Origin: Anolis sagrei
Lineage: Eukaryota; Chordata; Lepidosauria; Squamata; Anolidae
Direction: 5' to 3'
Length of the DNA stretch: 64,000 nucleotides
NCBI RefSeq assembly: GCF_037176765.1
Contig: NC_090025.1
Location: forward strand, 1,328,552-1,392,551
The position numbers and the translations under genes were made by a program. Numbering within the stretch: the first letter of the stretch is position 1; each line of letters begins with the position of its first letter. Shown piece after piece: positions 48,201-53,589 of the stretch. The notes under the pieces are model-generated. The model worked only from the letters and a program-made list of their open reading frames with translations. It searched no databases and had not been told where the DNA came from.

Positions 48201-48407
48201 CTTGCAGGGTTCCTCGGGGTTCTCGACCAGGCTCAGAGCGAGCGCCCGGTCAGCGCCTTCTCGCGGTTCAGCCTCCTGAAGCTGAAGCAGTCCTCGGCAC
48301 TGGGGGGAGCCAGCCTGGGGGCCAGGCACATCGGGCAAGCCCTGCCCCTCGACTATGCGGCCAACGTGGAAGCCTTCTACACACACTCCTTCCTCCCCGG
48401 GATCTAG
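16761..48407 (+). CDS. NAGK: N-acetyl-D-glucosamine kinase, complete 10-exon gene
   Basis: Phosphorylates GlcNAc (and related amino sugars) at O6 in the cytosol, salvaging them for UDP-GlcNAc synthesis. Joining the ten exons listed separately gives 1044 nt, 347 residues plus stop, close to the 344 residues of the human protein. All introns are GT-AG and every phase matches. It is an ASKHA-fold kinase: phosphate-1 loop GGVEGGGTHSN (6-16), substrate region TNHW (35-38), ITTD with catalytic Asp107, phosphate-2 loop [11 protein letters not shown] (121-131), [15 protein letters not shown] (144-158) and a conserved C-terminus ending [14 protein letters not shown]. Cys131 and Cys143, known to matter in the mammalian enzyme, fall at the same numbers. 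No break was seen, so the gene should be functional despite its repeat-filled 31.6-kb span. Identification is by motif and exon-by-exon recall of the human sequence. Confidence 0.95.
16803..16832. repeat. (CAAGG)n short tandem repeat
   Basis: A run of GCAAG/GCAAT pentamers lies 13 bp after the exon 1 donor. Confidence 0.7.
17040..19230. repeat. AAT-rich minisatellite in NAGK intron 1
   Basis: ATAATAATA runs are punctuated by 'GATGATAATAACCTCAAAAT' and 'ACTATAAAATATTAAATATT'. A long unit of about 240-250 bp repeats near 17140, 17385 and 17635. From about 18770 to 19220 a different unit of roughly 100 bp takes over, marked by 'GAGCCACAACCTCATAATCA'. Confidence 0.8.
19686..21440 (-). mobile_element. 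RTE LINE fragment (minus) expanded into a 178-bp tandem array
   Basis: Bases 21119-21440 are the reverse complement of the RT part of the 5699-9611 family, including the YADD codons at about 21347-21358. From 21119 down to about 19870 the next segment ([16 protein letters not shown]) is repeated: unit boundaries 'GTTGACATCTGTAGACAGTC' lie at 20051, 20229, 20407, 20585, 20763 and 20941, exactly 178 bp apart. Bases 19686-19870 continue into the post-RT region ([14 protein letters not shown]). The copy is broken. Confidence 0.88.
21476..21720 (+). mobile_element. RTE LINE C-terminal fragment
   Basis: Same strand as, and similar to, 9305-9535 of the full-length copy (ENWEALALE-like, CRSRIGLHS-like coding). 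It is oriented oppositely to the array immediately upstream. Confidence 0.75.
21827..22262. mobile_element. Penelope-like 3' regions, inverted pair
   Basis: Bases 21827-22115 are minus-oriented ('TTGTTGTAGGTTTTTTCGGG', 'CATTTCGCCTGCATC') and 22118-22262 plus-oriented ('CTGAGGATGCTTGCCGTAGA', GCGAAACGTCAGGAG, ending 'CATGAAAGCCTTTGACAATA'). Confidence 0.65.
22290..23060 (+). mobile_element. RTE LINE C-terminal fragments, rearranged
   Basis: Bases 22310-22750 follow the full-length element from its 'ACATGGACTGTCTACAGATG'-like region through [21 protein letters not shown] second, more diverged partial copy of the C-terminus (two partial repeats) follows to about 23000. Confidence 0.7.
23065..23378. 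other. Unassigned intronic sequence with a MITE-like piece
   Basis: 'CCTGGGAGACATAGTTTTGC' and 'AAAGCGGGGTTAAAGTGCAT' at 23073-23175 recall the element piece at 27800-28010. Nothing is recognised beyond about 23200. Confidence 0.3.
23379..24290. repeat. ~150-bp tandem repeat, six copies, NAGK intron 1
   Basis: 'GGCACACTGGGTGCAGCGCC' recurs at about 23450, 23599, 23770, 23918, 24070 and 24225. Each unit has 'TTTCCAAGCCAGGCAAGG' and 'TTTTGTAGAAATATGTTTTA'. One frame reads [18 protein letters not shown], and just after the last unit [20 protein letters not shown], which resembles the C-terminus of a non-LTR reverse transcriptase protein. A LINE origin is therefore likely but the clade is unknown. 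Confidence 0.8.
24514..24598 (+). CDS. NAGK: NAGK exon 2
   Basis: Acceptor TTCTTTCTTGCAG; encodes residues 10-38 ([15 protein letters not shown] ... PCTNHW); donor GTGAGT at 24599. It completes the glycine-rich phosphate-1 loop started in exon 1. Confidence 0.95.
24785..25050 (+). mobile_element. Penelope-like element 3' region with hammerhead-like core
   Basis: Contains 'CCAGCAGACAAGAGTCCTTT', 'CAGATATATAAACCC', then CTGAGGA (24959-24965) and GAAACGTC (24986-24993), ending 'CCCGAAAAAACCCACAAGAA'. Confidence 0.7.
25256..26660 (+). mobile_element. Helitron (non-autonomous) with CA/TA-rich interior
   Basis: Starts TCTATATAAATAAAA, continues 'AATGTTCGTTTGTGGGATTG', and ends GGGGACGGCTAG followed by T. 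A GCCAC...GTGGC hairpin sits nine bases before the CTAG end, the standard Helitron 3' signature. No helicase ORF is present. Bases 25380-26625 are a minisatellite of 'ATACACAATATGCATGTACA' units. Confidence 0.75.
25380..26625. repeat. CA/TA-rich minisatellite inside the Helitron
   Basis: Units contain 'ACACATATACACAATATGCA' and 'TGTACACATATAAACACACA', with variable TA/CA runs. The long Cys/Val/Tyr/Ile open frames on the minus strand are artefacts. Confidence 0.85.
26846..27165 (-). mobile_element. CR1 LINE fragments
   Basis: An ATAGAATCATAGAATC 3' terminus at 26850 is followed by minus-strand sequence of the ORF2 linker between endonuclease and RT (KKGFF, then [14 protein letters not shown]-like near 27050-27110). 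Confidence 0.6.
27386..27693 (-). mobile_element. Helitron, short copy
   Basis: On the minus strand it begins TCCATATAAATAAAAATGTA at 27693 and ends with the GCCAC/GTGGC-type hairpin region and CTAG (27389-27386). It lies directly before an L2 tail at 27694-27790 ('GATGTAAGCCACCCCGAGTC'). Confidence 0.7.
27800..28015. mobile_element. MITE-like dispersed repeat, unclassified
   Basis: 'GATGATGGGAGTTGTAGTCT' and 'AAACTACAAATCCCATGATT' are inverted relative to each other, giving a palindromic layout. A related stretch at 27222-27265 may be its other end, split by the Helitron and L2 insertions. Confidence 0.35.
28022..28438 (-). mobile_element. CR1 LINE 3' ends, two tandem copies
   Basis: Two ~231-bp stretches on the minus strand encode the ORF2 C-terminus ([16 protein letters not shown]-like) with a CATAGAATCCTAGAATC tail between them at 28190. 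The second copy continues up to the exon 3 acceptor region. Confidence 0.75.
28484..28582 (+). CDS. NAGK: NAGK exon 3
   Basis: Acceptor GACGGACAG; encodes residues 39-71 ([15 protein letters not shown] ... VPLRSL); donor GTGAGT at 28583. The exon is phase 0 on both sides. Confidence 0.95.
28600..31470. repeat. 2.9-kb polypyrimidine satellite in NAGK intron 3
   Basis: The plus strand is almost purely C and T (TCC/TTC). A 90-bp higher-order unit, marked by CTCCTTTATTTCTCC, repeats at 29271, 29361 and 29451, then at 29718, 29808, 29898, 29988, 30078, 30168 and 30258. The later part (30720-31470) is less ordered. All three plus frames and one minus frame stay open for 700-1090 codons simply because pyrimidine runs contain no stop codons. 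Confidence 0.95.
31482..32205 (+). mobile_element. Penelope-like 3' regions, three tandem copies after an inverted piece
   Basis: A minus-oriented fragment (31482-31640) is followed by three plus copies. The CTGAGGATGCTTGCC motif lies near 31692, 31882 and 32074, about 190 bp apart, and the last copy ends 'CCATGAAAGCCTTCGACAAT'. Confidence 0.75.
32246..32387 (+). CDS. NAGK: NAGK exon 4
   Basis: Acceptor CTGTTTCCACAG; encodes residues 72-118 ([12 protein letters not shown] ... [15 protein letters not shown]) plus one base of Gly119; donor GTAAGA. Carries catalytic Asp107. Confidence 0.95.
32793..33055 (-). mobile_element. Duplicated block with CR1 3' end, copy 1
   Basis: 'GAGAGGTTTTTAAAAGGCTT' to a CR1 tail (32937-33052, CATAGAATCATAGAATC). 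Repeated 662 bp further on at 33455-33752 with the same CR1 tail. Confidence 0.7.
33060..33447 (+). mobile_element. Penelope-like element, C-terminal endonuclease coding fragment
   Basis: In one frame this reads [10 protein letters not shown], then [19 protein letters not shown] and MKMNKIW, the characteristic end of the GIY-YIG domain of Penelope-like elements, and runs into the same 3' region ('CTCTCAACAAAAGGTTGCTC') seen elsewhere. This copy links the dispersed 3' repeats of the window to the Penelope class. It is truncated. Confidence 0.7.
33455..33755 (-). mobile_element. Duplicated block with CR1 3' end, copy 2
   Basis: Near-identical to 32793-33055, with the CR1 portion at 33597-33752 extending slightly further into ORF2 coding. 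Confidence 0.7.
33870..34150 (+). mobile_element. Penelope-like element 3' region with hammerhead-like core
   Basis: 'CCCTAATCACCTCTCAACAA' through CTCCCT-CTGAGGA ... GCGAAACGTC-AGGAGAG to 'CCCGGAAAAACCTACAACAA'. Confidence 0.7.
34387..34497 (+). CDS. NAGK: NAGK exon 5
   Basis: Acceptor CTCGTCTTCCAG; encodes Gly119 to Ser155 plus one base: [26 protein letters not shown]. It carries the phosphate-2 and adenosine motifs and Cys131/Cys143; donor GTGAGG. Confidence 0.95.
34587..34822 (+). mobile_element. Sauria-type tRNA-derived SINE
   Basis: The tRNA-like head GGAGCCTCTGGTGACACAGT carries a B-box-like GTTCAAATCC. The body has 'AACATGCAAATGTGAGTAGA' and 'CGGTGGGAAGATAACGGCGC'. It is the same family as the minus copies at 54533 and 55419. 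Confidence 0.75.
34826..35120 (-). mobile_element. L2-type LINE, reverse-transcriptase fragment
   Basis: The minus strand reads [24 protein letters not shown] then MDWMRLTG and [12 protein letters not shown]: the RT palm (YADD) and following block, as in L2. The Sauria SINE abuts it. Confidence 0.7.
35121..35460. other. Intronic sequence, nothing recognised
   Basis: No exon, RNA gene or repeat family could be supported here. Confidence 0.3.
35524..35636 (+). CDS. NAGK: NAGK exon 6
   Basis: Acceptor TGGTCCCTCGCAG; encodes Ala156 to Gln193 ([18 protein letters not shown] ... ACDYFQ-like, MCDYFQ); donor GTACGT. Confidence 0.95.
35745..36290 (-). mobile_element. CR1-like LINE 3' ends, four tandem copies with (AAT)n spacers
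   Basis: Each copy runs TAGAATCCTAGAGTTGGAAG to 'GACCAACCAGCCTCTG' and is followed by an AAT run, with starts at about 35764, 35907, 36065 and 36228 and a period of 140-160 bp. Confidence 0.75.
36320..36749. mobile_element. Tigger/pogo-type MITE
   Basis: Terminal inverted repeats CAGTAGAGTCTCGCTTATCC and its reverse complement, ending CGAGACTCTACTG, are flanked by TA on both sides (36318-36319; 36750-36751). At 430 bp it lacks a transposase. Confidence 0.85.
36752..36855 (+). mobile_element. RTE-BovB LINE 3' end
   Basis: 'GCTGGTCCATGAGGTCATGA' and AGAGTCGGAGACGACTGAAC end in AACAACAAC. This is the characteristic BovB terminus (compare AGAGTCGGACACGACTGA in ruminants). A second copy lies at 54215-54325. 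Confidence 0.75.
36965..37025 (-). mobile_element. CR1 LINE fragment
   Basis: 'GACAGATGGCCATCCAGCCT' and 'AAGGAAGGAGCTTCCAC' match the ORF2 C-terminal coding of other CR1 copies. Confidence 0.6.
37217..37304 (+). CDS. NAGK: NAGK exon 7
   Basis: Acceptor CTGTTTCTGCAG; encodes residues 194-222 ([28 protein letters not shown]) plus one base; donor GTGAGT. Confidence 0.95.
37480..38195. mobile_element. L2-type LINE 3' ends, convergent pair
   Basis: A plus-strand tail (37480-37585, 'TTGTAAACCGCCTCGAGTCA') meets minus-strand tails (37590-38195, 'ACCGCAATTTCTCAGCC', 'GGCGACTTAGAGCGACATAC', then FSVV-like coding 'CCACAGCCGAGGGGCCACCA'). Confidence 0.65.
38364..38970 (-). mobile_element. Jockey-superfamily LINE, RT fragment
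   Basis: The minus strand reads [42 protein letters not shown], and [20 protein letters not shown]: a single-copy version of the segment that is arrayed at 13404-15350. Truncated at both ends. Confidence 0.8.
39136..39424. mobile_element. TA-flanked MITE (pogo/Tigger-like)
   Basis: Ends CAGTGTTCCCTTGCTACTTC and GATAAGTGAGGGAACACTG, flanked by TA at 39134-39135 and 39425-39426. It is 289 bp with no transposase. A truncated copy of the left end is at 38338-38362. Confidence 0.75.
39579..39676 (+). CDS. NAGK: NAGK exon 8
   Basis: Acceptor TTTCCTCCCCGCAG; completes Gly223 and encodes residues 224-255 ([19 protein letters not shown] ... PKVDK); donor GTAAGA. Confidence 0.95.
39737..40790 (-). 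mobile_element. LTR-type retroelement remnant (fossil)
   Basis: The minus strand has a long open stretch (40741-40094) ending near a [12 protein letters not shown] motif, followed by an LTR-like, AT-richer region. A related coding end (REAQSLRRSARL) occurs at 50160-50890. It is a broken partial element; family uncertain. Confidence 0.4.
40985..41300 (+). mobile_element. L2-type 3' tails and Penelope scrap
   Basis: 'CATGTAAACTGCCCCGAGTC' with GGCGGGGTAGAAAAATAAAC, then 'AACCTACAACAACCC' (41197), then another tail 'AAGCTGCCCCGAGACCCTTC' ending ATGAATAAAACTTGTTGTTG. Confidence 0.6.
41300..43385 (-). mobile_element. CR1 LINE ORF2 segments, tandemly repeated, NAGK intron 8
   Basis: The minus strand repeats two blocks: the endonuclease end ([42 protein letters not shown]) and the linker ([31 protein letters not shown]). 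The marker 'GTATTGTTTTAACTGCTACT' occurs near 42201, 42930 and 43344, with a related form near 41219, giving steps of about 980, 730 and 415 bp. Each repeat carries a short 'GCTGCCCCGAGACCCTTCTA' tail plus a (GTT)n run. Confidence 0.75.
41657..41772 (+). mobile_element. hAT-type element terminus
   Basis: CAGTGGTTCTCAACCTTCCT starts a fragment that matches 48801-49270 without the nested CR1. It stops at the CR1 junction. Confidence 0.7.
43425..43503 (+). CDS. NAGK: NAGK exon 9
   Basis: Acceptor TTATTCTTGCAG; encodes residues 256-281 ([18 protein letters not shown] ... IMKE) plus one base; donor GTGAGT. The first bases of the exon (AGCC) and its acceptor are duplicated 43 nt upstream (ATTCTTGCAGAGCC, ending near 43385). 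Confidence 0.93.
43555..43955. mobile_element. Old CR1 (minus) followed by L2 tail (plus)
   Basis: 'GGTCAGGAAGTTCTTCCTAA' at 43654 marks CR1 coding on the minus strand. 'CTCTGAGTCGCCTAAAGGC' and AGCGGTATACAAATAAAGTA at 43893-43940 mark an L2 3' end. Confidence 0.6.
44063..44700 (+). mobile_element. Helitron copy 1 of an end-to-end series (with an inverted end)
   Basis: It begins with a minus-oriented 3' end (CTAG at 44063, hairpin GCCACGCG...GTGGC). Then a plus copy runs from about 44135 (AATATAAATAAAAATG) to GGCCACAGCAACACGTGGC and CTAG at 44697-44700. Confidence 0.7.
44701..45154 (+). mobile_element. Helitron copy 2, directly abutting copy 1
   Basis: Starts TCTATATAAATAAAAATG at 44701, the base after the previous CTAG. 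Ends with the GCCAC/GTGGC hairpin and GTAG at 45151-45154 (CTAG with one change). Confidence 0.75.
45157..45990 (+). mobile_element. Helitron copy 3 with purine-rich insert and inverted end
   Basis: Starts TCCATATAAATAAAAATG; contains a GA-rich tract (45360-45760); a degenerate 3' hairpin sits near 45763-45782. From about 45835 the sequence is a minus-oriented Helitron 5' region ending TTTTTATTTATATAGATT. Confidence 0.65.
45360..45760. repeat. Purine-rich (GGAA/GAAAG) tract
   Basis: About 400 bp of nearly pure A/G on the plus strand lies inside Helitron copy 3. Open frames here are compositional. Confidence 0.85.
45990..48105. repeat. Higher-order hairpin satellite (~332-bp unit), NAGK intron 9
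   Basis: Two subtypes alternate. One (TTCTAGCAGCG) lies near 46018, 46350, 46680, 47011, 47341, 47522 and 47855. The other (TACGAGCAGCG) lies near 46163, 46494, 46825, 47156, 47667 and 48001. The main step is about 330-332 bp; a 181-bp step at 47341-47522 shows loss of one subunit. Each subunit can fold: GTATGGCT pairs with AGCCATAC, and AGCAGC...TTTTCTCC pairs with GGAGAAAATGCTGCT. Each contains GCGAAACGT and a Helitron-like end (ATGACGTTTTTATTTATATA). Confidence 0.9.
48208..48407 (+). CDS. NAGK: NAGK exon 10 (terminal coding exon)
   Basis: Acceptor TCCTTCCCTTGCAG; completes Gly282 and encodes residues 283-347 ([39 protein letters not shown]) ending FLPGI and TAG. No AATAAA signal was seen in the ~300 bp before the first repeat, so the poly(A) site is unresolved. 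Confidence 0.94.
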
Positions 48408-48800
48408 ATGGCCCTCTTTCCTGGCATTTTGTACCGCCATCGCAAGGCGCTTTTTAGTCTTGGACTTTTTGTATGTTTTGTAGCATTCGTTCGCGAATCG
48501 AAATCACACCACAACACTCCGCTCTGTTCCGGAACAAGGGAGAACCGTAGAACTGGAGCAACCTTTGATCATCTCAAAAAGATGGTGGTTCGAGGACTAG
48601 TTATGAGGGGTGTGCATAATTTCTGGGATGTTGTAGGTTTTTCCTGCACATTTTGAATATTGATTCGTATGCACGAATTCTACGAATTTTATCCGAAATA
48701 CGAACTAAAAACGACATTATGCACAATTGTCGAAGGCTTTCATGGCCGGAATCACTGGGTTGTTGTAGGTTTTTTCGGGCTATATGGCCATGTTCTAGAG

Positions 48801-50081
48801 CAGTGGTTCTCAACCTTCCTCATGCTGCGACCCCTTAATACAATTCATAGAATCATAGAATCATAGAATCCTAGAATCCAAGAGTTGGAAGAGACCTCCT
48901 GGGCCATCCAGTCCAACCCCATTCTGCCAAGAAGCAGGAATATTGCATTCAAATCACCCCTGACAGATGGCCATCCAGCCTCTGTTTAAAAGCCTCCAAA
49001 GAAGGAGCCTCCACCACACTCCGGGGCAGAGAGTTCCACTGCTGAACGGCTCTCACAGTCAGGAAGTTCTTCCTAATGTTCAGATGGAATCTCCTCTCTT
49101 GTAGTTTGAAGCCATTGTTCCACATCCTAGTCTCCAAGGAAGCAGAAAGGAAGCTTGCTCCCTCCTCCTTCCTGTGGCTTCCTCTCACATATTTATACAA
49201 TTCCTCATGTGGTGGTGACCCCCAACCATAAAATTATTTTCCTCCCTTCTTCATAACTATCATTTTGCTCCTGTTATCAATCGTAATGTAAATATCTGAT
49301 ATGCAGGATGTATTTTCATTCACTGGACCAAATTTGGCACAAATCCCAGCAACTACAACTCCCAAAATCTCAAGGACTATTTTCCCCAAACTCCACCAGT
49401 GTTGAAATTTGGGCATATTGAGTATTTGTGCCAAGTTTGGTCCAGATCTATCATTGTTTGAGTCCACAGTGCTCTCTGGATGTAGGCGAACTACAACTCC
49501 CAAACTCAAGGTCAATGCCCACCAAACCCTTCCAGTATTTTCTGTTGGTCATGGGAGTTCTGTGTGGCAAAATTGGTTCAATTTCATCATCGGTGAAGTT
49601 CAGAATGCTCTTTGATTGCAGGTGAACTATAAATCCCAGCAACCATAACTCCCAAATGACAAAATCAATCCTTCCCTCAACCCTACCAGTATTCAAATGT
49701 GGGTGTATACTGGAAGGGTGGGCATTGGTGGGCATGACCTTGAGTTTTGAAGTTGTAGTTCACCTACATCCAGAGAGTGGACTCAAACGATGATGGATCT
49801 GGATGAAACTTGGCACGAATACTCTATATGCCCAAATTTCAACACTGGTGGAGTTTGGGGAAAATAGTCCTTGACATTTTGGGAGTTGTAGTTGCTGGGA
49901 TTTGTAGTTCACCTACAATCTAAGAGCATTCTGAACCCCACCAACAGAATTGGCCAAACTTCCCACATAGAACCCCCATGACCAACAGAAAATACTGTGT
50001 TTTTTGGTGGTCTCTAGTGACCCCTCTGACACTCCCTCGTGACCCCTTCAGGGGTCCCGACCCCCAGGTTGAGAACCACTG
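48801..50081 (+). mobile_element. hAT-type non-autonomous element, complete
   Basis: Starts CAGTGGTTCTCAACCTTCC and ends CCCCAGGTTGAGAACCACTG, flanked by an exact 8-bp duplication TTCTAGAG (48793-48800; 50082-50089), as hAT insertion produces. No transposase coding is seen. A CR1 end is nested within it. Confidence 0.9.
48846..49200 (-). mobile_element. CR1 LINE 3' end nested in the hAT element
   Basis: CATAGAATCATAGAATC tail, then ORF2 C-terminal coding ([20 protein letters not shown]). The hAT sequence 'TACAATTC' is present on both sides (about 48839-48846 and 49194-49204). Confidence 0.85.
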
Positions 50082-50159
50082 TTCTAGAGGCATTCTCTCC
50101 TGACGTTTTGCCTGCATCTATGGCAAGCATCCTCAGAGGTAGTGAGGTCTGTTTTTTGT

Positions 50160-50890
50160 GTGTCTTAGAACAGTTTCTCCCCATAGAGATGTTCAGTGTT
50201 TTTGGGGTTCTGATTGTATTTCCTGATGCCAATGTAGATGTCAATGTGAATTCTGAGGCCAATTTAGATTATGATGGTTTGAGTAGTGAAAATCCTACAG
50301 CCTTGGAAAGTGAAAGTCAGAATTCCCATGAGAACATGCATTCCGAGCCGAATGGAGACGTTTCACTCCCTTTTCCTCCCAGTCTTAGTTCTCCAGAGAA
50401 TCTGACACCTGGTCTCCCTAATGAGGATAAGCGGGGGCAGATTTGGCAGAGCCGGGGTGAAGCACAAAGTTTACGTAGGTCAGCCAGATTGAAAGAAATG
50501 CAAACAAAAACTTCAGGCATGTCTCACAATAGATTTCTTGGCCTTAAATATGCCTGGCCTGAATGCAACTTCAGACCAGGCATCGTTCCAGATTCATGTG
50601 CAAGCTTTTCCAGGTCTCCTGATTCAAGTGGCTTTGTTCCTCGGAGGTTTTCTAGTTGTTTCTAGTATGGTTAGTAGATTGCTAACAGGTTCCAGGATTC
50701 AGCAGTTTTGCTGTGGATTTCATGATCTTGTTTGTGGACATTTCTTGTTCCTGATTTTTACTATGACTTTTTACATTTGCATATTTCTTCTATTTTGTAT
50801 TCATCTTTTATCAATAAAAAAGGATTGTTCTTCCTGAAGTCAAATGTGGTGGATTGCTGTGTGAGGGTCCAGTTTCCTGCTCTGGGTTGC
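50160..50890 (+). mobile_element. LTR-type retroelement remnant (fossil)
   Basis: A coding-like stretch ending REAQSLRRSARLKEM is followed by an LTR-like 3' region with a TCAATAAAAAAGG polyadenylation-type site near 50810. It is a partial, broken relative of 39737-40790 and lies between Penelope-like pieces. Confidence 0.4.
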
Positions 50891-50894
50891 AACA

Positions 50895-51365
50895 AATGTA
50901 TTGTCGAAGGCTTTCATGGCTGAAATCACTGGGTTGTTGTAGGTTTTTTTGGGTTATATGGCCATGTTCTAGAGGCATTCCCCCCTGATGTTTCGCCTGC
51001 ATGAAAGCCTTCGATAATACATTGAACATCTCTGCGGGGTGAAACTATTCCAAGACACACGAAAAACAGACCTCACTACCTCTGAGGATGCTTGCCATAG
51101 ATGCAGGCGAAACATCAGGAGAGAATGCCTCTAGAACATGGCCATATAGCCCGAAAAAACCTACAACAACCCAATGTGGAAGTACATCATCAGTGTCGCA
51201 GATGGATGATGAAAGCGACAGTGCCCCGGCGGCCAGAAAAGTTAAATTCACCTGCATCTATGACAAGCATCCTCAGAGATTGTGAGGAGGCAAAAGGTCA
51301 GGAGAGAATGCTTCCTGAACATGGCCAAATAGCTCGAGAAACCTACAACAGCCGACAAATGTCAT
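50895..51365. mobile_element. Penelope-like 3' region fragments (three)
   Basis: A minus piece (50895-51003), then plus pieces (51065-51178; 51243-51350) each with the 'CTGAGGATGCTTGCCATAGA' or 'GCCCGAAAAAACCTACAACA'-type signature, the last strongly diverged. Confidence 0.6.
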
Positions 51366-51429
51366 CCAGTGGCACCCCATGCAAAAATGCCACAGAGGCT
51401 GCCACTGCTTGAGTGGAATGAGCATAGTC

Positions 51430-52110
51430 AAACTGGAGTCCTTGAGTCAAATCAATAGTTGTTTTAGGAGAGAATACCGAGTTGTTGCTGCTTTCGCGGA
51501 CAAAAGGAACTAAGGCCTCAAGCTCCGCTGCCTGGCTTTATTAATGGAGTGGATGGGCGGGGCTGGAGTCCCTGATTTGGCAAAAGCTTTTCAATAAGGA
51601 TCCGAATCAGCTGTGTGGACGCAGGAAATACCACAGGTGTGGATTTCACAGTGACCACACTGAAGAATCAAAACACTCCCCAATCATTTTCGTTAAGGTT
51701 CTGTAGCATTCTGTAAGATTCATTAAGATTTCGTTAAGATTCGTTAAGATTTCGTTAAGATTCTGTAGCCTCCCAAGGTCAGTTTAATTTTCAGTGTGCA
51801 ACTTTGTTCAAGCCAAGAGAACATCAAGTGCTTGAGAAACGAATCCTTTTTGTTTGGCCCGATCGGCATAAGCAAAGGCGCTGGGGGCGAGACTCGTAAA
51901 GTTAATGGGCAGTAGACTGAGAACAGCATTCTGGGAAAAGGAATTTGGGAGGCAGAGAATGGAAAAGGCCAACTACTGTCAACTACATTTCCCAGAATGC
52001 AGTGCTCAGCATCAGTCTAATAATAATAAATAAAATGATTGAATCTGCAAAGTATGTAAGTCATAGTATAAACATGTGCTGAGTTGAAATCATGTGGTTA
52101 ATTGTGTGTT
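51430..52110. other. Unassigned sequence with a short tandem repeat
   Basis: 51690-51772 repeats 'TTCGTTAAGA'. The region 51440-51700 has LTR-like character on the minus strand but no proof. 'CAACTACATTTCCCAGAATG' at 51987 resembles a ZNF143-type site. No exon is recognised. Confidence 0.3.
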
Positions 52111-52122
52111 ATCTACACACAC

Positions 52123-53154
52123 TAGGCATGGGCAATCCATGGTTCTAAAGTACTTATAAAACTAGGGGGTGCCGGTGCTTTGCTTCTACAGTCTTGCTAA
52201 AGTTCTGGTGGTGAAAATTTCAGAACTCTTAACAAAACTTTCAAAATTTCATTACTATTTCATTATTGGCATTTTTTATGAGCAAACCAATTAGAAACTG
52301 CCATTTATAACAAAATTTTGAAAGTTCTGGTGGTGAAAATTTCAGAACGCTAACAAAACTTTCAAAATTTCATTACTATTTCATTATTGGCAAATTTTTG
52401 ACAGAACCATGGTTCTAAAAGGTTCTAAAGTACTTACAAAACTAGGGGGAGCTGGTGCTTTCCTTCTACAGTGTTGCTAAAGTTCTGGTGGTGAAAATTT
52501 CAGAACTCTAACAAAACTTTCAAAATTTCATTACTATTTCATTATTGGCAATTTTTATGAGCAAACCAATTAGAAACTGCCGTTTATAACAAAATTTTGA
52601 AAGTTCTGGTGGTGAAAATTTCAGAACTTTAACAAAACTTTCAAAATTACATTGCTATTTCATCATTGGCAATTTTTTGACAGAACCATGGTTCTAAATG
52701 GTTCTAAAGTACTTACAAAACTAGGGGGAGCTGGTGCTTTGCTTCTACAGTGTTGCTAAAGTTCTGGTGGTGAAAATTTCAGAACTCTAAAAAGCGTTCA
52801 AAATTTCATTGCTATTTCATTATTGGCAATTTTTTGACAGAACCATGGTTCTAAATTACTTACAAAACTAGGGGGAGCTGGTGCTTTGCTTCTACAGTGT
52901 TACTAAAGTTCTGGTGGTGAAAATTTCAGAACTCTAACAAAACTTTCAAAATTTCATTATTATTTCATTATTGATGATTTCTATAACAGAACCAATTAGG
53001 AACTGCCATTTATAACAAAATTTTAAAAGTTTTGTTACGAGTTCTGAAATTTTCACCACCAGAACTGTAGAAGCAAAGCACCAGCGCCCCCTAGTTTTCA
53101 CCACCAGAACTTTAGTTTTGTAAGTACTTTGGAACCATGGATTGCGCATGCCTA
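52123..53154. mobile_element. hAT-like non-autonomous element with internal ~200-bp repeats
   Basis: The ends are inverted: TAGGCATGGGCAATCCATGG and CCATGGATTGCGCATGCCTA. They are flanked by an 8-bp ACACACAC direct repeat (52115-52122; 53155-53162). Inside, 'GTTCTGGTGGTGAAAATTTC' recurs near 52203, 52325, 52481, 52604, 52761 and 52911, and the right end holds the same words inverted. Confidence 0.75.
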
Positions 53155-53162
53155 ACACACAC

Positions 53163-53589
53163 TAAGACAGGCATTTAAGGGAATTGCTGTTTTTTTTTTG
53201 TGGTGGTGGTGGTGGTGGGGGGGGAATACATTGTTTTTGTCTTTAAAAATCCCTAAAAATCGATATGTGGGTCTTTCTGAAACTTCTGGGAATGGATGCC
53301 CTGGTTATCCTGTGCATTGTGTATAAAATCCAAGGAGATCGCTCTTGTACTTTTTCTAAAATGTCGTTTATAAAAATTGAAAACTCCCCCAAAATCCATG
53401 GATAAGTGAAATGTTCTGAAATTTGGTGGGCTCACAGTGGTCAGTGCATTCTACCATTGTAGCAAGTTTCACTCCAATAGCTTTAAAAATGAGGCAGAAA
53501 TGCCCTGAAGTTTCCCCAATTAATAGTAATTATGCCCAATTACTGTATCGAAATAGTAATGACATTTTGTTACTCCTGGATTTTTCACG
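53163..53589. other. Intergenic, one dispersed repeat arm
   Basis: Poly-T/(GGT)n at 53190-53222. 'GTAGCAAGTTTCACTCCAAT' at 53459 matches one arm of the hairpin at 3108-3192. Confidence 0.4.

Larger units (their letters stand above)
48722..50155 (-). mobile_element. Penelope-like 3' region split by a hAT element
   Basis: The two halves (48722-48800 and 50082-50155) rejoin across the hAT insertion at TTCTAGAG, giving the usual 'CATGTTCTAGAGGCATTCTC' sequence. Confidence 0.8.
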
